In this document: piece after piece, positions 6,740-14,561 of the stretch
How positions within the stretch are numbered: the stretch's first letter is position 1
Layout: each line of letters starts with the position of its first letter
Origin: an uncultured Clostridia bacterium
GTDB taxonomy: Bacteria > Bacillota > Clostridia > Christensenellales > Borkfalkiaceae
Direction of reading: 5' to 3'
Length of the DNA: 64,000 nt
Assembly (NCBI GenBank): GCA_934248055.1
Contig: CAKQKI010000002.1
Location: 62,001-126,000 of the forward strand
Translations under genes and position numbers: made by a program
The notes under the pieces: generated by a model
What the model saw: only the letters and a program-made list of their open reading frames with translations
Database searches by the model: none
What the model was told of the DNA's origin: nothing

Positions 6740-7765
6740 TTATTCTTTGCCCGACAGTATACTTTCAAGTATCCTGCCTACGTTTTCAAGCACCGCAACT
6801 ACTTTCTGATAGTCCATTCTCTGCGGTCCTATAACGCCGTACGTTCCTATTTTTCTGCCGTTTGCCGTATACGTTGCCGAAACGACCGAGCAGTCTTTCG
6901 GAATTTTACCGCCGCTTTCGGTACCTATTTTGACGTTGAATTTAAGTTCTTTGTTGTCCCCCGTCAGAATATCGAAAACTCTGTCTTTACTCGTAACCAC
7001 GGATAAGAAATCTTTTATCTTGTTTACGTCGGAATATTCCGTATGCTGAAGAATTTTTTCTTCTCCCTCCATTATAAAATCGCCTTCCGATTCTCTGAAA
7101 TATTCTTTCAGAGCCTCTATAACGTTTACGAATATCGTTCTGTAACCGCTGAAACTCTCGTCAAAATCGACCTGCGTGCGACAAATCTCTTTAAAAGTTT
7201 TGCCCGAAAACAACTTATTTATAAGTGCGTTCGCTTCTTCGAGTTGCTCGTTCGTCATATCGCGCGGAACGGAAATATAATTGTCTTTCAGAAGTTTTAC
7301 GTCCGTTACGATTATAACGAGCGCCGTTTCGGGTTTAAAACGATAAAATTTTATATCGCGCAGCCTGTCGTCTTCTCCGCTGGCGGAAATGCCGAGAGAA
7401 GTGTAATCCGTGAGTTCGCTTATTACCTTTACGGCATTTTTTAAAATGCTTTCGATATTATCCGTTTTCTCCATAAATATACTCTTTATGTAATTGAGTT
7501 CTTTAACGGATAATTTGTCTTTGGTCATAAGGTCGCTTACGTACAGTTTATACGCTTCGGGAGAAGGTATTCTGCCCGACGAAGTGTGCGGCTGAGTAAG
7601 GTAACCGAGTTCTTCGAGCGCGGAAAGTTCCGAACGTATGGTTGCCGAACTTACGTCCGTAAGATACCGTTCGGTTATAGCCTTGCTCGATACCGGAACG
7701 GCTGTGTCGATATACTCGTCAACGACTATCTGAAGTATTTTCTTTTTCCTGTCGGAAAGTTCCAT
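6740..7765 (-). CDS. hrcA: Heat-inducible transcription repressor HrcA
   Basis: 341 residues. HrcA represses class I heat-shock genes by binding CIRCE. The N-terminal winged helix is MELSDRKKKILQIVVDEYIDTAVPVSSKAITERYLTDVSSATIRSELSALEELGYLTQPHTSSGRIPS, followed by the GAF-like domain and a C-terminal ISVIGPQ-like segment that here reads GTYGVIGPQRMDYQKVVAVLENV. First gene of hrcA-grpE-dnaK-dnaJ. A consensus promoter and a CIRCE copy lie directly upstream, predicting autoregulation. GGGGTG is 11 bases before the ATG. Confidence 0.98.
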   Translation of the reverse strand: MELSDRKKKILQIVVDEYIDTAVPVSSKAITERYLTDVSSATIRSELSALEELGYLTQPHTSSGRIPSPEAYKLYVSDLMTKDKLSVKELNYIKSIFMEKTDNIESILKNAVKVISELTDYTSLGISASGEDDRLRDIKFYRFKPETALVIIVTDVKLLKDNYISVPRDMTNEQLEEANALINKLFSGKTFKEICRTQVDFDESFSGYRTIFVNVIEALKEYFRESEGDFIMEGEEKILQHTEYSDVNKIKDFLSVVTSKDRVFDILTGDNKELKFNVKIGTESGGKIPKDCSVVSATYTANGRKIGTYGVIGPQRMDYQKVVAVLENVGRILESILSGKE

Positions 7766-7792
7766 ACTTTTAGCACACCCCTTCTCAGACTG

Positions 7793-7819
7793 TTAGCACT
7801 CTTTAACTTCGACTGCTAA
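7793..7819 (-). promoter_or_regulatory. CIRCE operator
   Basis: TTAGCACTC, 9 bases, GACTGCTAA: the consensus CIRCE is TTAGCACTC-N9-GAGTGCTAA, so the second arm differs at one base. It lies between the promoter and the hrcA start. An extra half-site-like TTAGCAC occurs at 7770-7776, overlapping the hrcA ribosome-binding region. Confidence 0.93.
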
Positions 7820-7829
7820 TTTTGACCAT

Positions 7830-7858
7830 ATTATAATACCGCTTTTTTTATTTGTCAA
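7830..7858 (-). promoter_or_regulatory. Sigma-A promoter of the heat-shock operon
   Basis: On the minus strand TTGACA (7853-7858), a 17-base spacer and TATAAT (7830-7835): a perfect consensus. Transcription would begin just upstream of the CIRCE operator. Confidence 0.92.
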
Positions 7859-8000
7859 TAGTTTTTGCATAAAAATTTAAAAAAATTTTAAAAAAGTTTT
7901 AAAAAGGTTTTAAACTTTCCGTAAGAACGCTTATATAGCGCCTTTTTAAACGCGCTTTTACACGGAAGAATAATAATTTTAAAAATTTGCGTTAAAACAG
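7859..8000. other. AT-rich gap between heat-shock operon and tRNA
   Basis: Long A and T runs (7870-7912) dominate. An open frame across 7888-8073 on the minus strand has no ribosome-binding site and low-complexity content, so I leave it out. It may act as an UP-like element for the strong flanking promoters. Confidence 0.4.
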
Positions 8001-8029
8001 TTGAAATTATTTTTACGATAGTGTATACT
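8001..8029 (+). promoter_or_regulatory. Promoter of tRNA-Thr
   Basis: TTGAAA (8001-8006), a 17-base spacer and TATACT (8024-8029), about 60 bases before the tRNA. Confidence 0.75.
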
Positions 8030-8087
8030 ATTAAAGCATTGCGATGGAGTACTCCCCCTTTCGCGCGTATCATTATATATATAATAC

Positions 8088-8163
8088 GCTACTGTGGCTC
8101 AGTCGGTAGAGCAGCGCATTCGTAATGCGCAGGTCGTCGGTTCAAGTCCGACCAGTAGCTCCA
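8088..8163 (+). tRNA. tRNA-Thr (anticodon CGT)
   Basis: A complete 76-base cloverleaf. Acceptor strands GCTACTG (8088-8094) and CAGTAGC (8153-8159), discriminator T and encoded CCA (8161-8163). The anticodon arm GCGCA-TTCGTAA-TGCGC gives anticodon CGT, reading ACG. The T arm has GGTTCAAGTCC. It is a solitary tRNA with its own promoter and terminator. Confidence 0.97.
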
Positions 8164-8170
8164 AAAATAA

Positions 8171-8194
8171 GGCGAGATAAACTCGTCTTTTTTT
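8171..8194 (+). terminator. Terminator of tRNA-Thr
   Basis: GGCGAG / CTCGTC stem (one G-U pair) with a short AT loop, then seven T residues, 7 bases after the tRNA CCA end. Confidence 0.75.
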
Positions 8195-8292
8195 GTGCTG
8201 TAAGGAGTACTATGCGTACACCGTCCGAGAATTTGCAAAAAAGCGCGTAAATTGCGGCGTTTTTGCAATGCTTAGATTATTTTGCCCGACAT

Positions 8293-8328
8293 AAAAGCCG
8301 CCGCAGGTCGTTGCCTGCGGCGGCTTTT
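8293..8328. terminator. Strong bidirectional terminator
   Basis: AAAAGCCGCCGCAGG / CCTGCGGCGGCTTTT, a 15-base-pair perfect stem with loop TCGTTG. It lies 31 bases past the stop codon of the minus-strand membrane protein gene and has T-rich flanks on both strands. The 8195-8292 stretch before it holds no supported gene. Confidence 0.85.
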
Positions 8329-8359
8329 CGATTATAGCGGATTTATGTCGCTTATATCA

Positions 8360-9361
8360 TCATATCATGCCAGTAACCGACAAAGTTACCATCAACGCGA
8401 CGAGCGAAACAACCCAGACGCCTATCGCCACGAACGAAACGGGTTTTCTGTTCATACAAATCTGAACTATCCACAAAACGAGCGCGGGGACGAAAAACGC
8501 AACGGGCGAAATCAGGCAGATTACTCCTAAAAATATCGCCACTCCTGTATAAGCGATGAGAATTATAAGCAGGAAAAACCCGATAACTATTTTCACCGCA
8601 AGTTCGTCAACGCCGAATCCCGAAGAAAACCACGCCCACACGGCGCTAATATGACCGCTCATCAGATATTTGCCGAAAATTATCATAAACGGCGAAAGAG
8701 CCGCTCCCGCTATCGACAAAATTATGCTTACTATCGCCAAAGCCTTTATTTTTTGCCGCCGCGAATTTTCCCGTTCTTTTCTTTCGGAAAGTTGAGCGTT
8801 TATAATTCTTTCAAAATCTTCGTTACTGCCGTAAGTTATAAGCGAAGGATCGCAATATATCGCTCCGAGTTTTACGGGAACCGTCGAATCCGCGTTTTTG
8901 TATAACTCCTTATCCACCCTTTTGAAATTAAGAGCGACGGAACAATACCCGTCGGCTTTAACGAATCCCGATATAGCGGAAAAAGGAACGGTGTACTTTT
9001 TACCGTCGGAAGAATTCGTCGAAAAAGAAATTATTTTGTTATCGCCGTCAAAGCGGACGTCAAGCGGTCTGAACGCCGCCTTTTCCTTTCCGCGCGGCCG
9101 CGCTATCAGTCCTTTTACCGATAAAACGAGAAACACCGCCGAAGCAAGAAAAAACGCAAGCGAATAATTCGTTTTTTCTTTCGACGTATGATTGCAGCTG
9201 ATTGCGGCGTCGCCGATGAACAAAAAGAACAGTCCCACCAGAAACAGCACCGCGGTTATCGTTATATATTTTATCGCCTTTCTTCGTCTTGAACGGGAAA
9301 TAAAACGGCTTACCGCCCTTTCGCCCGGATTACCCGAAAAAACGACCACGTTATTCTCCAT
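8360..9361 (-). CDS. Unrecognised multi-pass membrane protein with PH-like cytosolic region
   Basis: 333 residues. Two N-terminal membrane segments (about 34-54 and 68-85) are followed by a polar region (about 90-195) with alternating beta-strands (RFDGDNKIISFSTNSSDGKKYTVPFSAISGFVKAD) that resembles the small PH-like domains of bacterial membrane proteins. A charged linker (SERKERENSRRQKIK) and four or so C-terminal membrane segments follow. I do not recognise the family. It is a single-gene unit with its own promoter, a ribosome-binding site (AAGGAG) and a strong terminator, which supports it as real. It is divergent from the xpt purine operon; no functional link is evident. Confidence 0.75.
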   Translation of the reverse strand: MENNVVVFSGNPGERAVSRFISRSRRRKAIKYITITAVLFLVGLFFLFIGDAAISCNHTSKEKTNYSLAFFLASAVFLVLSVKGLIARPRGKEKAAFRPLDVRFDGDNKIISFSTNSSDGKKYTVPFSAISGFVKADGYCSVALNFKRVDKELYKNADSTVPVKLGAIYCDPSLITYGSNEDFERIINAQLSERKERENSRRQKIKALAIVSIILSIAGAALSPFMIIFGKYLMSGHISAVWAWFSSGFGVDELAVKIVIGFFLLIILIAYTGVAIFLGVICLISPVAFFVPALVLWIVQICMNRKPVSFVAIGVWVVSLVALMVTLSVTGMI

Positions 9362-9391
9362 TAAAATTCTCTCCTTTACCTTTATGGTTAT

Positions 9392-9420
9392 ATTTTACCA
9401 TATATAATACGGTTTTTCAA
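9392..9420 (-). promoter_or_regulatory. Promoter of the membrane protein gene
   Basis: Minus strand TTGAAA (9415-9420), 17-base spacer, TAAAAT (9392-9397). Confidence 0.7.
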
Positions 9421-9501
9421 GCATTTTTATCATTAGGGATTCCATTCGTCATCACTAGTCGGAACGCGTCGAAAAAAGTAAAAATAGAAGGTTAAAACAG
9501 T

Positions 9502-9530
9502 TGACAAACAAAAAGTTGTGTGATAAAGTA
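9502..9530 (+). promoter_or_regulatory. Promoter of the xpt purine operon
   Basis: TTGACA (9502-9507), 17-base spacer, TAAAGT (9525-9530), about 20 bases before the riboswitch aptamer. Confidence 0.85.
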
Positions 9531-9550
9531 AATGTAACAACGAAATATTG

Positions 9551-9618
9551 CCAATATATCTACGGATAACGACGGCCCGTAAGTTTCTACCGCAACGCCT
9601 TTAAGTTGCGACTATTGG
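9551..9618 (+). ncRNA. Purine riboswitch aptamer, guanine type
   Basis: P1 is CCAATA (9551-9556) with TATTGG (9613-9618). P2 carries ACGG/CCGT with a loop containing GATAACGACGG. The junction J2/3 reads GTTTCTACC, a hallmark of the class. P3 is GCAAC/GTTGC. J3/1 reads GACTAT, whose C at the specificity position predicts guanine or hypoxanthine rather than adenine. The downstream gene is xpt, the classical target. Guanine binding should favour the terminator that follows and shut off purine salvage and uptake. Confidence 0.93.
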
Positions 9619-9656
9619 ATACGCTTTCTTATAAAGGGCGTAGTATTTATTGGCAG

Positions 9657-9685
9657 ACAAGTTAGAGTTTTTAACTTGTTTTTTT
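9657..9685 (+). terminator. Riboswitch expression-platform terminator
   Basis: ACAAGTTA / TAACTTGT form an 8-base-pair stem followed by a run of T, between the aptamer and xpt. This is the off-state terminator of the riboswitch. Confidence 0.85.
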
Positions 9686-9751
9686 GTTTTTTATTTTGTC
9701 GTTTGCGTTTGCCGATTCCGACAGATTAAACGGCGATTAACCGAGGAAGAC

Positions 9752-10324
9752 ATGAGATTACTTGAAAAGAAAATTTTAACGGACGGAAAAATTCTTGACG
9801 GCGATATTTTAAAAGTCGACGGATTTTTGAATCACCAGATGGACGTTTCCCTTCTCGACTCTCTCGGCAAAGAAATATACGAACATTATAAAAACTGCGG
9901 AATAAACAAGATTTTAACGGTTGAAGCATCGGGTATCGGGCTTGCTTGTATTACGGCGCAGTTTTTTAATTGCAAAGTTTTGGTTGCAAAGAAACATAAA
10001 TCGCTTAATTTGTCCGGCGATATTTATTATTCGAAAGCGTTTTCGTTCACACATAAAACCGAAAATACCATAATGGTTTCGAAAGAATATCTCGGTAAAT
10101 GCGACAACGTTCTGATAATAGACGATTTTCTGGCTAACGGAAACGCCTGCCTTGCCCTTATCGATATTATAAATCAGGCGGGCGCAAAACTTTCGGGCAT
10201 TTCCTGCGCTATCGAAAAAACTTATCAGGGCGGATACGACAAACTTAAAAATCTCGGAATTGACGTTTATTCCCTTGCCCGCATCGCGAGAATGGAAAAC
10301 GGCGAAATAGAATTTGTAAAATAA
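9752..10324 (+). CDS. xpt: Xanthine phosphoribosyltransferase
   Basis: 190 residues from ATG 9752, preceded by GAGGAAG; the frame is open upstream through the terminator but that part is leader. It converts xanthine (and guanine, less well) with PRPP to XMP. Xpt features include MRLLEKKILTDGKILDGDILKVDGFLNHQMD, the ligand region TVEASGIGLA, KKHKSLN, and the PRPP loop VLIIDDFLANGNA. It is the first gene behind the guanine riboswitch and is followed 28 bases later by the BMP-family lipoprotein gene, giving a salvage-plus-uptake operon. Confidence 0.96.
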   Translation: MRLLEKKILTDGKILDGDILKVDGFLNHQMDVSLLDSLGKEIYEHYKNCGINKILTVEASGIGLACITAQFFNCKVLVAKKHKSLNLSGDIYYSKAFSFTHKTENTIMVSKEYLGKCDNVLIIDDFLANGNACLALIDIINQAGAKLSGISCAIEKTYQGGYDKLKNLGIDVYSLARIARMENGEIEFVK

Positions 10325-10352
10325 TTTGCCCGAAAGGCAAACGGAGGTATTT

Positions 10353-11594
10353 ATGAAGAAGTTTATAACTATGTTGCTTGCTGCTTCCCTGGCAGTTTGC
10401 TCCGTCAGCGCGCTTACGGCGTGCGGTAAGAAGGATAAAGCCGATAAAATTGCTGCTCTTATCTGCTTACACGGCGACAATTCTTCTTACGATAAGAACT
10501 TTATCGACGCGTTCGAAGCCGCATGCAAAGCAAAAGGTTTGACCAGAAAGCAGTACACCATCGTCGTTGACATTCCCGAAGAAGGCGACACTTGCTACAA
10601 CAAAGCGGCAGGATTTGCAGACGAAGGTTACAAAGTAGTTTTTGCCGATTCTTTCGGTCACGAAGCGAATATGCTTAAAGCGGCAAAAGAATTCAAAAAT
10701 ACCGAATTCTGCCACGCAACCGGCACTACCGCCCACACCGAAAAAGTTGCCAACTTCCATAACGCTTTCGCTTCTATTTACGAAGGCAGATACTTAGCGG
10801 GCGTTGCGGCAGGAATGAAACTTAAAGAAATGGGCGCAACCAAAATGGGTTACGTAGGCGCAAAACCTTATGCGGAAGTTATTTCCGGTATGACTTCGTT
10901 CTACCTTGGCGCAAAATCCATCGTTGAAGACGTTACTATGGAAGTAAGTTACACTTACTCCTGGTACGATGAAACGGCTGAAAAGAACGCTGCTTTAAAA
11001 CTTATCAAAAACGGCGCGAAACTCGTTTCCGGTCACGCCGACTCTATGGGCGTTCCCACCGCGTGCAAGGAAAAAGGTATTCCCAACGTATTCTATAACG
11101 GAATAAACCCCAACAACGAAACTTTCGTTATCGCTTCTAAAATCAACTGGCAGCCCTACTTCGAACTTATGTTAGATAAGGCTATGGGAAAAGACGTTGT
11201 TCTTCCCGCAGATTACACCGGCACGATTACTACCGATTCCGTTCAGATAACCGTTCTCGGCGGCGCTGCAGCCGAAGGAACTCAGGCTAAACTCGACGAA
11301 GTTAAAGCCAAACTCGTAAGCGGCGAACTTAAAGTGTTCGATTGCTCGAAATTTACGGTAAGAAACGCAAAAGCAGATACGAGCGCATTTTCTAAAGCCG
11401 CTTCTATCACTATGGACGAAAACGGGCATCTTACTCAGTACATGGCAGACGTTAATTCCGACAAGAATTTCACACCCGATACTCTCGTGGTTGAAAACGG
11501 TATTTTCCTTGAAAGCGCTAAACGTTCCGCTCCTTACTTCGATATCATCATCGACGGTATAACCATCGGCGAAGATACTCCTGCGGAAAAGTAA
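10353..11594 (+). CDS. BMP-family nucleoside/purine-binding lipoprotein
   Basis: 413 residues from the ATG at 10353 (GGAGG seven bases before). The signal peptide MKKFITMLLAASLAVCSVSA ends in a lipobox LTAC, so the mature protein is lipid-anchored at the cysteine near residue 25. The body is a BMP/PnrA-type periplasmic-binding fold: CHATGTTAHTEKVANFHNAFASIYEGRYLAGVAAGMKLKEMGATKMGYVGAKPYAEVISG and VVFADSFGHEANML. The family binds purine nucleosides, as in PnrA, Med and NupN. It lies between xpt and the ABC ATPase/permease genes and is therefore the receptor of this importer. Guanosine or another purine nucleoside is the most likely ligand. Confidence 0.93.
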   Translation: MKKFITMLLAASLAVCSVSALTACGKKDKADKIAALICLHGDNSSYDKNFIDAFEAACKAKGLTRKQYTIVVDIPEEGDTCYNKAAGFADEGYKVVFADSFGHEANMLKAAKEFKNTEFCHATGTTAHTEKVANFHNAFASIYEGRYLAGVAAGMKLKEMGATKMGYVGAKPYAEVISGMTSFYLGAKSIVEDVTMEVSYTYSWYDETAEKNAALKLIKNGAKLVSGHADSMGVPTACKEKGIPNVFYNGINPNNETFVIASKINWQPYFELMLDKAMGKDVVLPADYTGTITTDSVQITVLGGAAAEGTQAKLDEVKAKLVSGELKVFDCSKFTVRNAKADTSAFSKAASITMDENGHLTQYMADVNSDKNFTPDTLVVENGIFLESAKRSAPYFDIIIDGITIGEDTPAEK

Positions 11595-11618
11595 TATTAA
11601 ATTAAATAAACGCAAACG

Positions 11619-11639
11619 GGCGGAGTTTTATACTCCGCC
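11619..11639 (+). promoter_or_regulatory. Intercistronic hairpin after the lipoprotein gene
   Basis: GGCGGAG / CTCCGCC, a 7-base-pair stem with an AT loop and no strong T-tract. In receptor-first transporter operons such hairpins often raise receptor mRNA over the membrane components; that role is inferred. Confidence 0.5.
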
Positions 11640-11718
11640 TTACAGCGTTAAAAAAGCATTTTTACAACAATCACGCACACCCCCATTAGTTTATAACCAG
11701 CAAAATAACGGAGATAAA

Positions 11719-13419
11719 ATGCAAAACGAACAGGTTGCAATAGAACTGAAAAATATTACGAAAACATTCGGCGATGTCGTTGCCAACAAAAACGTAAATT
11801 TGAAACTGAACAAGCACGAAGTGCTTGCTATTTTAGGGGAAAACGGTTCCGGCAAAACCACCCTTATGAACATGATTTCGGGTATATACGCGCCTGACAG
11901 CGGTTCGATTTACATTAACGGTAAAGAAGTGTTTATCAAATCGCCCGTCGACGCTTTCAAATATAAAATAGGTATGATTCACCAGCACTTTAAACTCGTA
12001 GACGTTTTTACCGCCGCCGAAAACATAGTGCTTGGCGTAAACGATAAGTACGGTTTTAAAACGGTAAACGCGCGCGTTCAGGAAATAGCCGATAAGTACG
12101 GCTTTACCATCGACTGCAAAAAGAAAATTCACGAAATGTCCGTTTCGGAAAAACAGACGGTAGAAATCATCAAGGTTTTATATCGCGGCGCGGATATACT
12201 TATTCTCGACGAGCCTACCGCGGTTTTAACCCCGCAGGAAACGGATAAACTTTTCGCCGTTCTTCGCAAAATGCGCGACGATAACAAATCCATTATAATA
12301 ATAACCCATAAACTCAACGAAGTTATGGCTATTTCAGATAAAGTTACGGTACTCAGAAAAGGCGAATATATTACGACAGTTGAAACGAGTAAGACGAACG
12401 AAAAGGAATTGACCGAAATGATGGTCGGTAAAAAAATCGACCTTCAGATAGAACGCTCCGAAACCGATTTTGATCGCCCCCTTCTCGAAATAAGAGATTT
12501 ATGCGTAAATTCAGACGACGGCGCAGAAGCCATTAAAGACGTGAATTTTTATATTCGCGGCGGCGAAATTTTAGGCGTTGCGGGCGTTGCGGGTTGCGGT
12601 CAGAAAGAACTTTGCGAAGCGATAGCGGGATTACGTCCTTTAAAAGGTCAGATTATGCATATGGGCGAAAGCATTGTGGGGCTTCCGCCGAAAACCATCA
12701 TAAAAAAAGGCGTTTCTATGAGTTTTATCCCCGAAGACAGACTCGGCATGGGACTTGCCCCGTCGTTCTCGATAACGGATAATATGATGCTCAAATCTTA
12801 TAACGACCGCGAATTTCACATTCCTCCTATTCCAGAAAAAGACGGCGACAATAAGTTTGCGTCGGGTATGAAAAAGGCGATAAACTCCGTTACGGGCGCG
12901 ATAAATAAGTCCTGTCCGTTCGTAGACAGGAAAACGGCGCGCGAGCAAGCGAACGCTCTTATCGAAAAATTACAGATAGTAACCCCTTCGAGCGAAACCC
13001 CCGTAAGAAGACTTTCGGGCGGCAACGTGCAGAAAGTTCTCGTGGGAAGAGAAATCGAATCGTCGCCGAACGTTATAATTACGGCGTATCCCGTAAGGGG
13101 ACTCGACATAAACTCGTCGTACACCATTTATAACATTTTAAACGAACAGAAGAAAAAAGGCACAGGCATACTTTTTATCGGCGAAGATTTAGACGTTATG
13201 CTTGCGCTTTGCGATAAAATTATGGTTTTATGCCACGGCAAAAATATGGGTATAGTTCACGCAAGCAAAACAACGAAAGAAGAGTTGGGACTTATGATGA
13301 CAGGCTCACTCGATTTAACCGAAATTAAAAAAGATAAAAACTTAGGAAAGGCAAAAGACAGTAACTTAACGGTCGAAGAATGGCGCGACTTAGAAAAAAC
13401 GACGGAGGACAACGAATGA
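11719..13419 (+). CDS. ABC transporter ATP-binding protein (tandem NBD, nucleoside uptake)
   Basis: 566 residues with two fused nucleotide-binding domains, as in RbsA/NupO proteins. NBD1 has Walker A GENGSGKTT (40-48), a signature read as MSVSEKQTVEIIKVL, and Walker B ILILDEPTA. NBD2 has a degenerate P-loop (GVAGCGQKEL), signature RRLSGGNVQKVLVGRE, and a Walker B read as VIITAYPVRGLD where the usual D-E-P is lost, so NBD2 is probably catalytically weak. NBD2 also has an insertion (about 358-400) with polar residues. The start follows GGAGAT. It overlaps the first permease by 4 bases and powers the BMP-type importer. Confidence 0.95.
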   Translation: MQNEQVAIELKNITKTFGDVVANKNVNLKLNKHEVLAILGENGSGKTTLMNMISGIYAPDSGSIYINGKEVFIKSPVDAFKYKIGMIHQHFKLVDVFTAAENIVLGVNDKYGFKTVNARVQEIADKYGFTIDCKKKIHEMSVSEKQTVEIIKVLYRGADILILDEPTAVLTPQETDKLFAVLRKMRDDNKSIIIITHKLNEVMAISDKVTVLRKGEYITTVETSKTNEKELTEMMVGKKIDLQIERSETDFDRPLLEIRDLCVNSDDGAEAIKDVNFYIRGGEILGVAGVAGCGQKELCEAIAGLRPLKGQIMHMGESIVGLPPKTIIKKGVSMSFIPEDRLGMGLAPSFSITDNMMLKSYNDREFHIPPIPEKDGDNKFASGMKKAINSVTGAINKSCPFVDRKTAREQANALIEKLQIVTPSSETPVRRLSGGNVQKVLVGREIESSPNVIITAYPVRGLDINSSYTIYNILNEQKKKGTGILFIGEDLDVMLALCDKIMVLCHGKNMGIVHASKTTKEELGLMMTGSLDLTEIKKDKNLGKAKDSNLTVEEWRDLEKTTEDNE

Positions 13420-14561
13420 AAACAGAACATATAACGGCGCACGAACCGCTGTTTCACGTCGTAAAGCGCGACAATTTAAGTATCAGATATAAAATTTGCA
13501 TTTACGCCGCGGCTATTATAGTCGGTTTGTTTTTATGCGGTATAATCTGCTCCGTTGCGGGAGAAGACGGCGACCCGTTTTCGTTTTTCGGCTCGCTCTT
13601 CACAGGTGCGTTCGGCTCGGAAAGAAAGTTCTGGGTATTTTTAAGAACGGCTCTCTTGCTGGTAGGCGTTTCGATGGCTTTGCTTCCGTCGTTTAAAATG
13701 AAATTCTGGAACTTAGGCGCAAACGGTCAGATTTTAATCGGCGGATTAGCAACGATTGCGTGCATGCACTACATGGGCGGCAAAGTGCCTGACGGCGTTA
13801 TCGTTTTATGCATGATAGTGTCAAGCGTTCTTGCGGGCGCGATCTGGGCGGTTATCCCCGCGATATGCAAGGCGTTTTTCAATACGAACGAATCTCTTTT
13901 CACTCTTATAATGAACTATATCGCGCAGGGTCTTGTAACTTTCTTTATCGCGAAATGGGTTACGAGCGGTTCGGGCGTATTAAATCCTATAGAGTATGGT
14001 AACCTGCCGCAAATATATAACTCTCACCTTTTAACCATTCTCGTTTGCGCGGCTATATTCGTATTTGTGTTTTTATATATAAAATTTTCTAAACACGGTT
14101 ACGAAACGGCGGTTGTCGGCGACAGTCAGCCCACCGCAAAATATATCGGCATAAACGTTAAAAAAGTAATAATCCGCACGCTTATAATGTCGGGCGCGAT
14201 ATGCGGAATAATCGGTCTTCTGCTTACGGGCGCGATAAGTCATACGATCGGTAAAGACACCGCAGACAATATGGGCTTTACCGCCATAATGACAACATGG
14301 CTTGCAAACTGCAATCCGTTATTAGTTCTCGGAACCTGCTTTTTGGTAGCGTTTATCACAAAAGGCATGGAACAAGTTCGTATGGACTTTGCCTTTAAGA
14401 ACGATTCGATTGCAAACCTTATAATAGGTATCGTATATTTCTTTATAATCGCTTGCGAATTTTTTGTAAGATATAAAGTCGTTTTCCGTAAAAAAGCGAA
14501 TAAAAACAAAATACCCGAACAGCCCGCTTCCGCAGAAAACGTCGCAAAGGAGATAAAATAA
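13416..14561 (+). CDS. ABC transporter permease, nucleoside uptake (first subunit)
   Basis: 381 residues from ATG 13416, which overlaps the ATPase stop codon as ATGA; GGAGG is seven bases upstream. About nine hydrophobic segments and the BPD_transp_2 family pattern (LLVGVSMALLPSFKMKFWNLGANGQILIGGLATIA...NTNESLFTLIMNYIA) mark it as the NupP/YufP-like permease. The NLGANGQ and NESLxTLxMNY motifs are typical of this family. It pairs with the next gene to form the heterodimeric channel. Confidence 0.95.
   Translation: MKTEHITAHEPLFHVVKRDNLSIRYKICIYAAAIIVGLFLCGIICSVAGEDGDPFSFFGSLFTGAFGSERKFWVFLRTALLLVGVSMALLPSFKMKFWNLGANGQILIGGLATIACMHYMGGKVPDGVIVLCMIVSSVLAGAIWAVIPAICKAFFNTNESLFTLIMNYIAQGLVTFFIAKWVTSGSGVLNPIEYGNLPQIYNSHLLTILVCAAIFVFVFLYIKFSKHGYETAVVGDSQPTAKYIGINVKKVIIRTLIMSGAICGIIGLLLTGAISHTIGKDTADNMGFTAIMTTWLANCNPLLVLGTCFLVAFITKGMEQVRMDFAFKNDSIANLIIGIVYFFIIACEFFVRYKVVFRKKANKNKIPEQPASAENVAKEIK

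Noticed and set aside
7888..8073. 61-residue minus-strand frame upstream of hrcA
   Set aside because: Low-complexity AT-rich sequence, no ribosome-binding site, overlaps the tRNA promoter.
8212..8247. 11-codon frame with AAGGAG after tRNA-Thr
   Set aside because: Too short to support; no gene follows that it could lead or attenuate.
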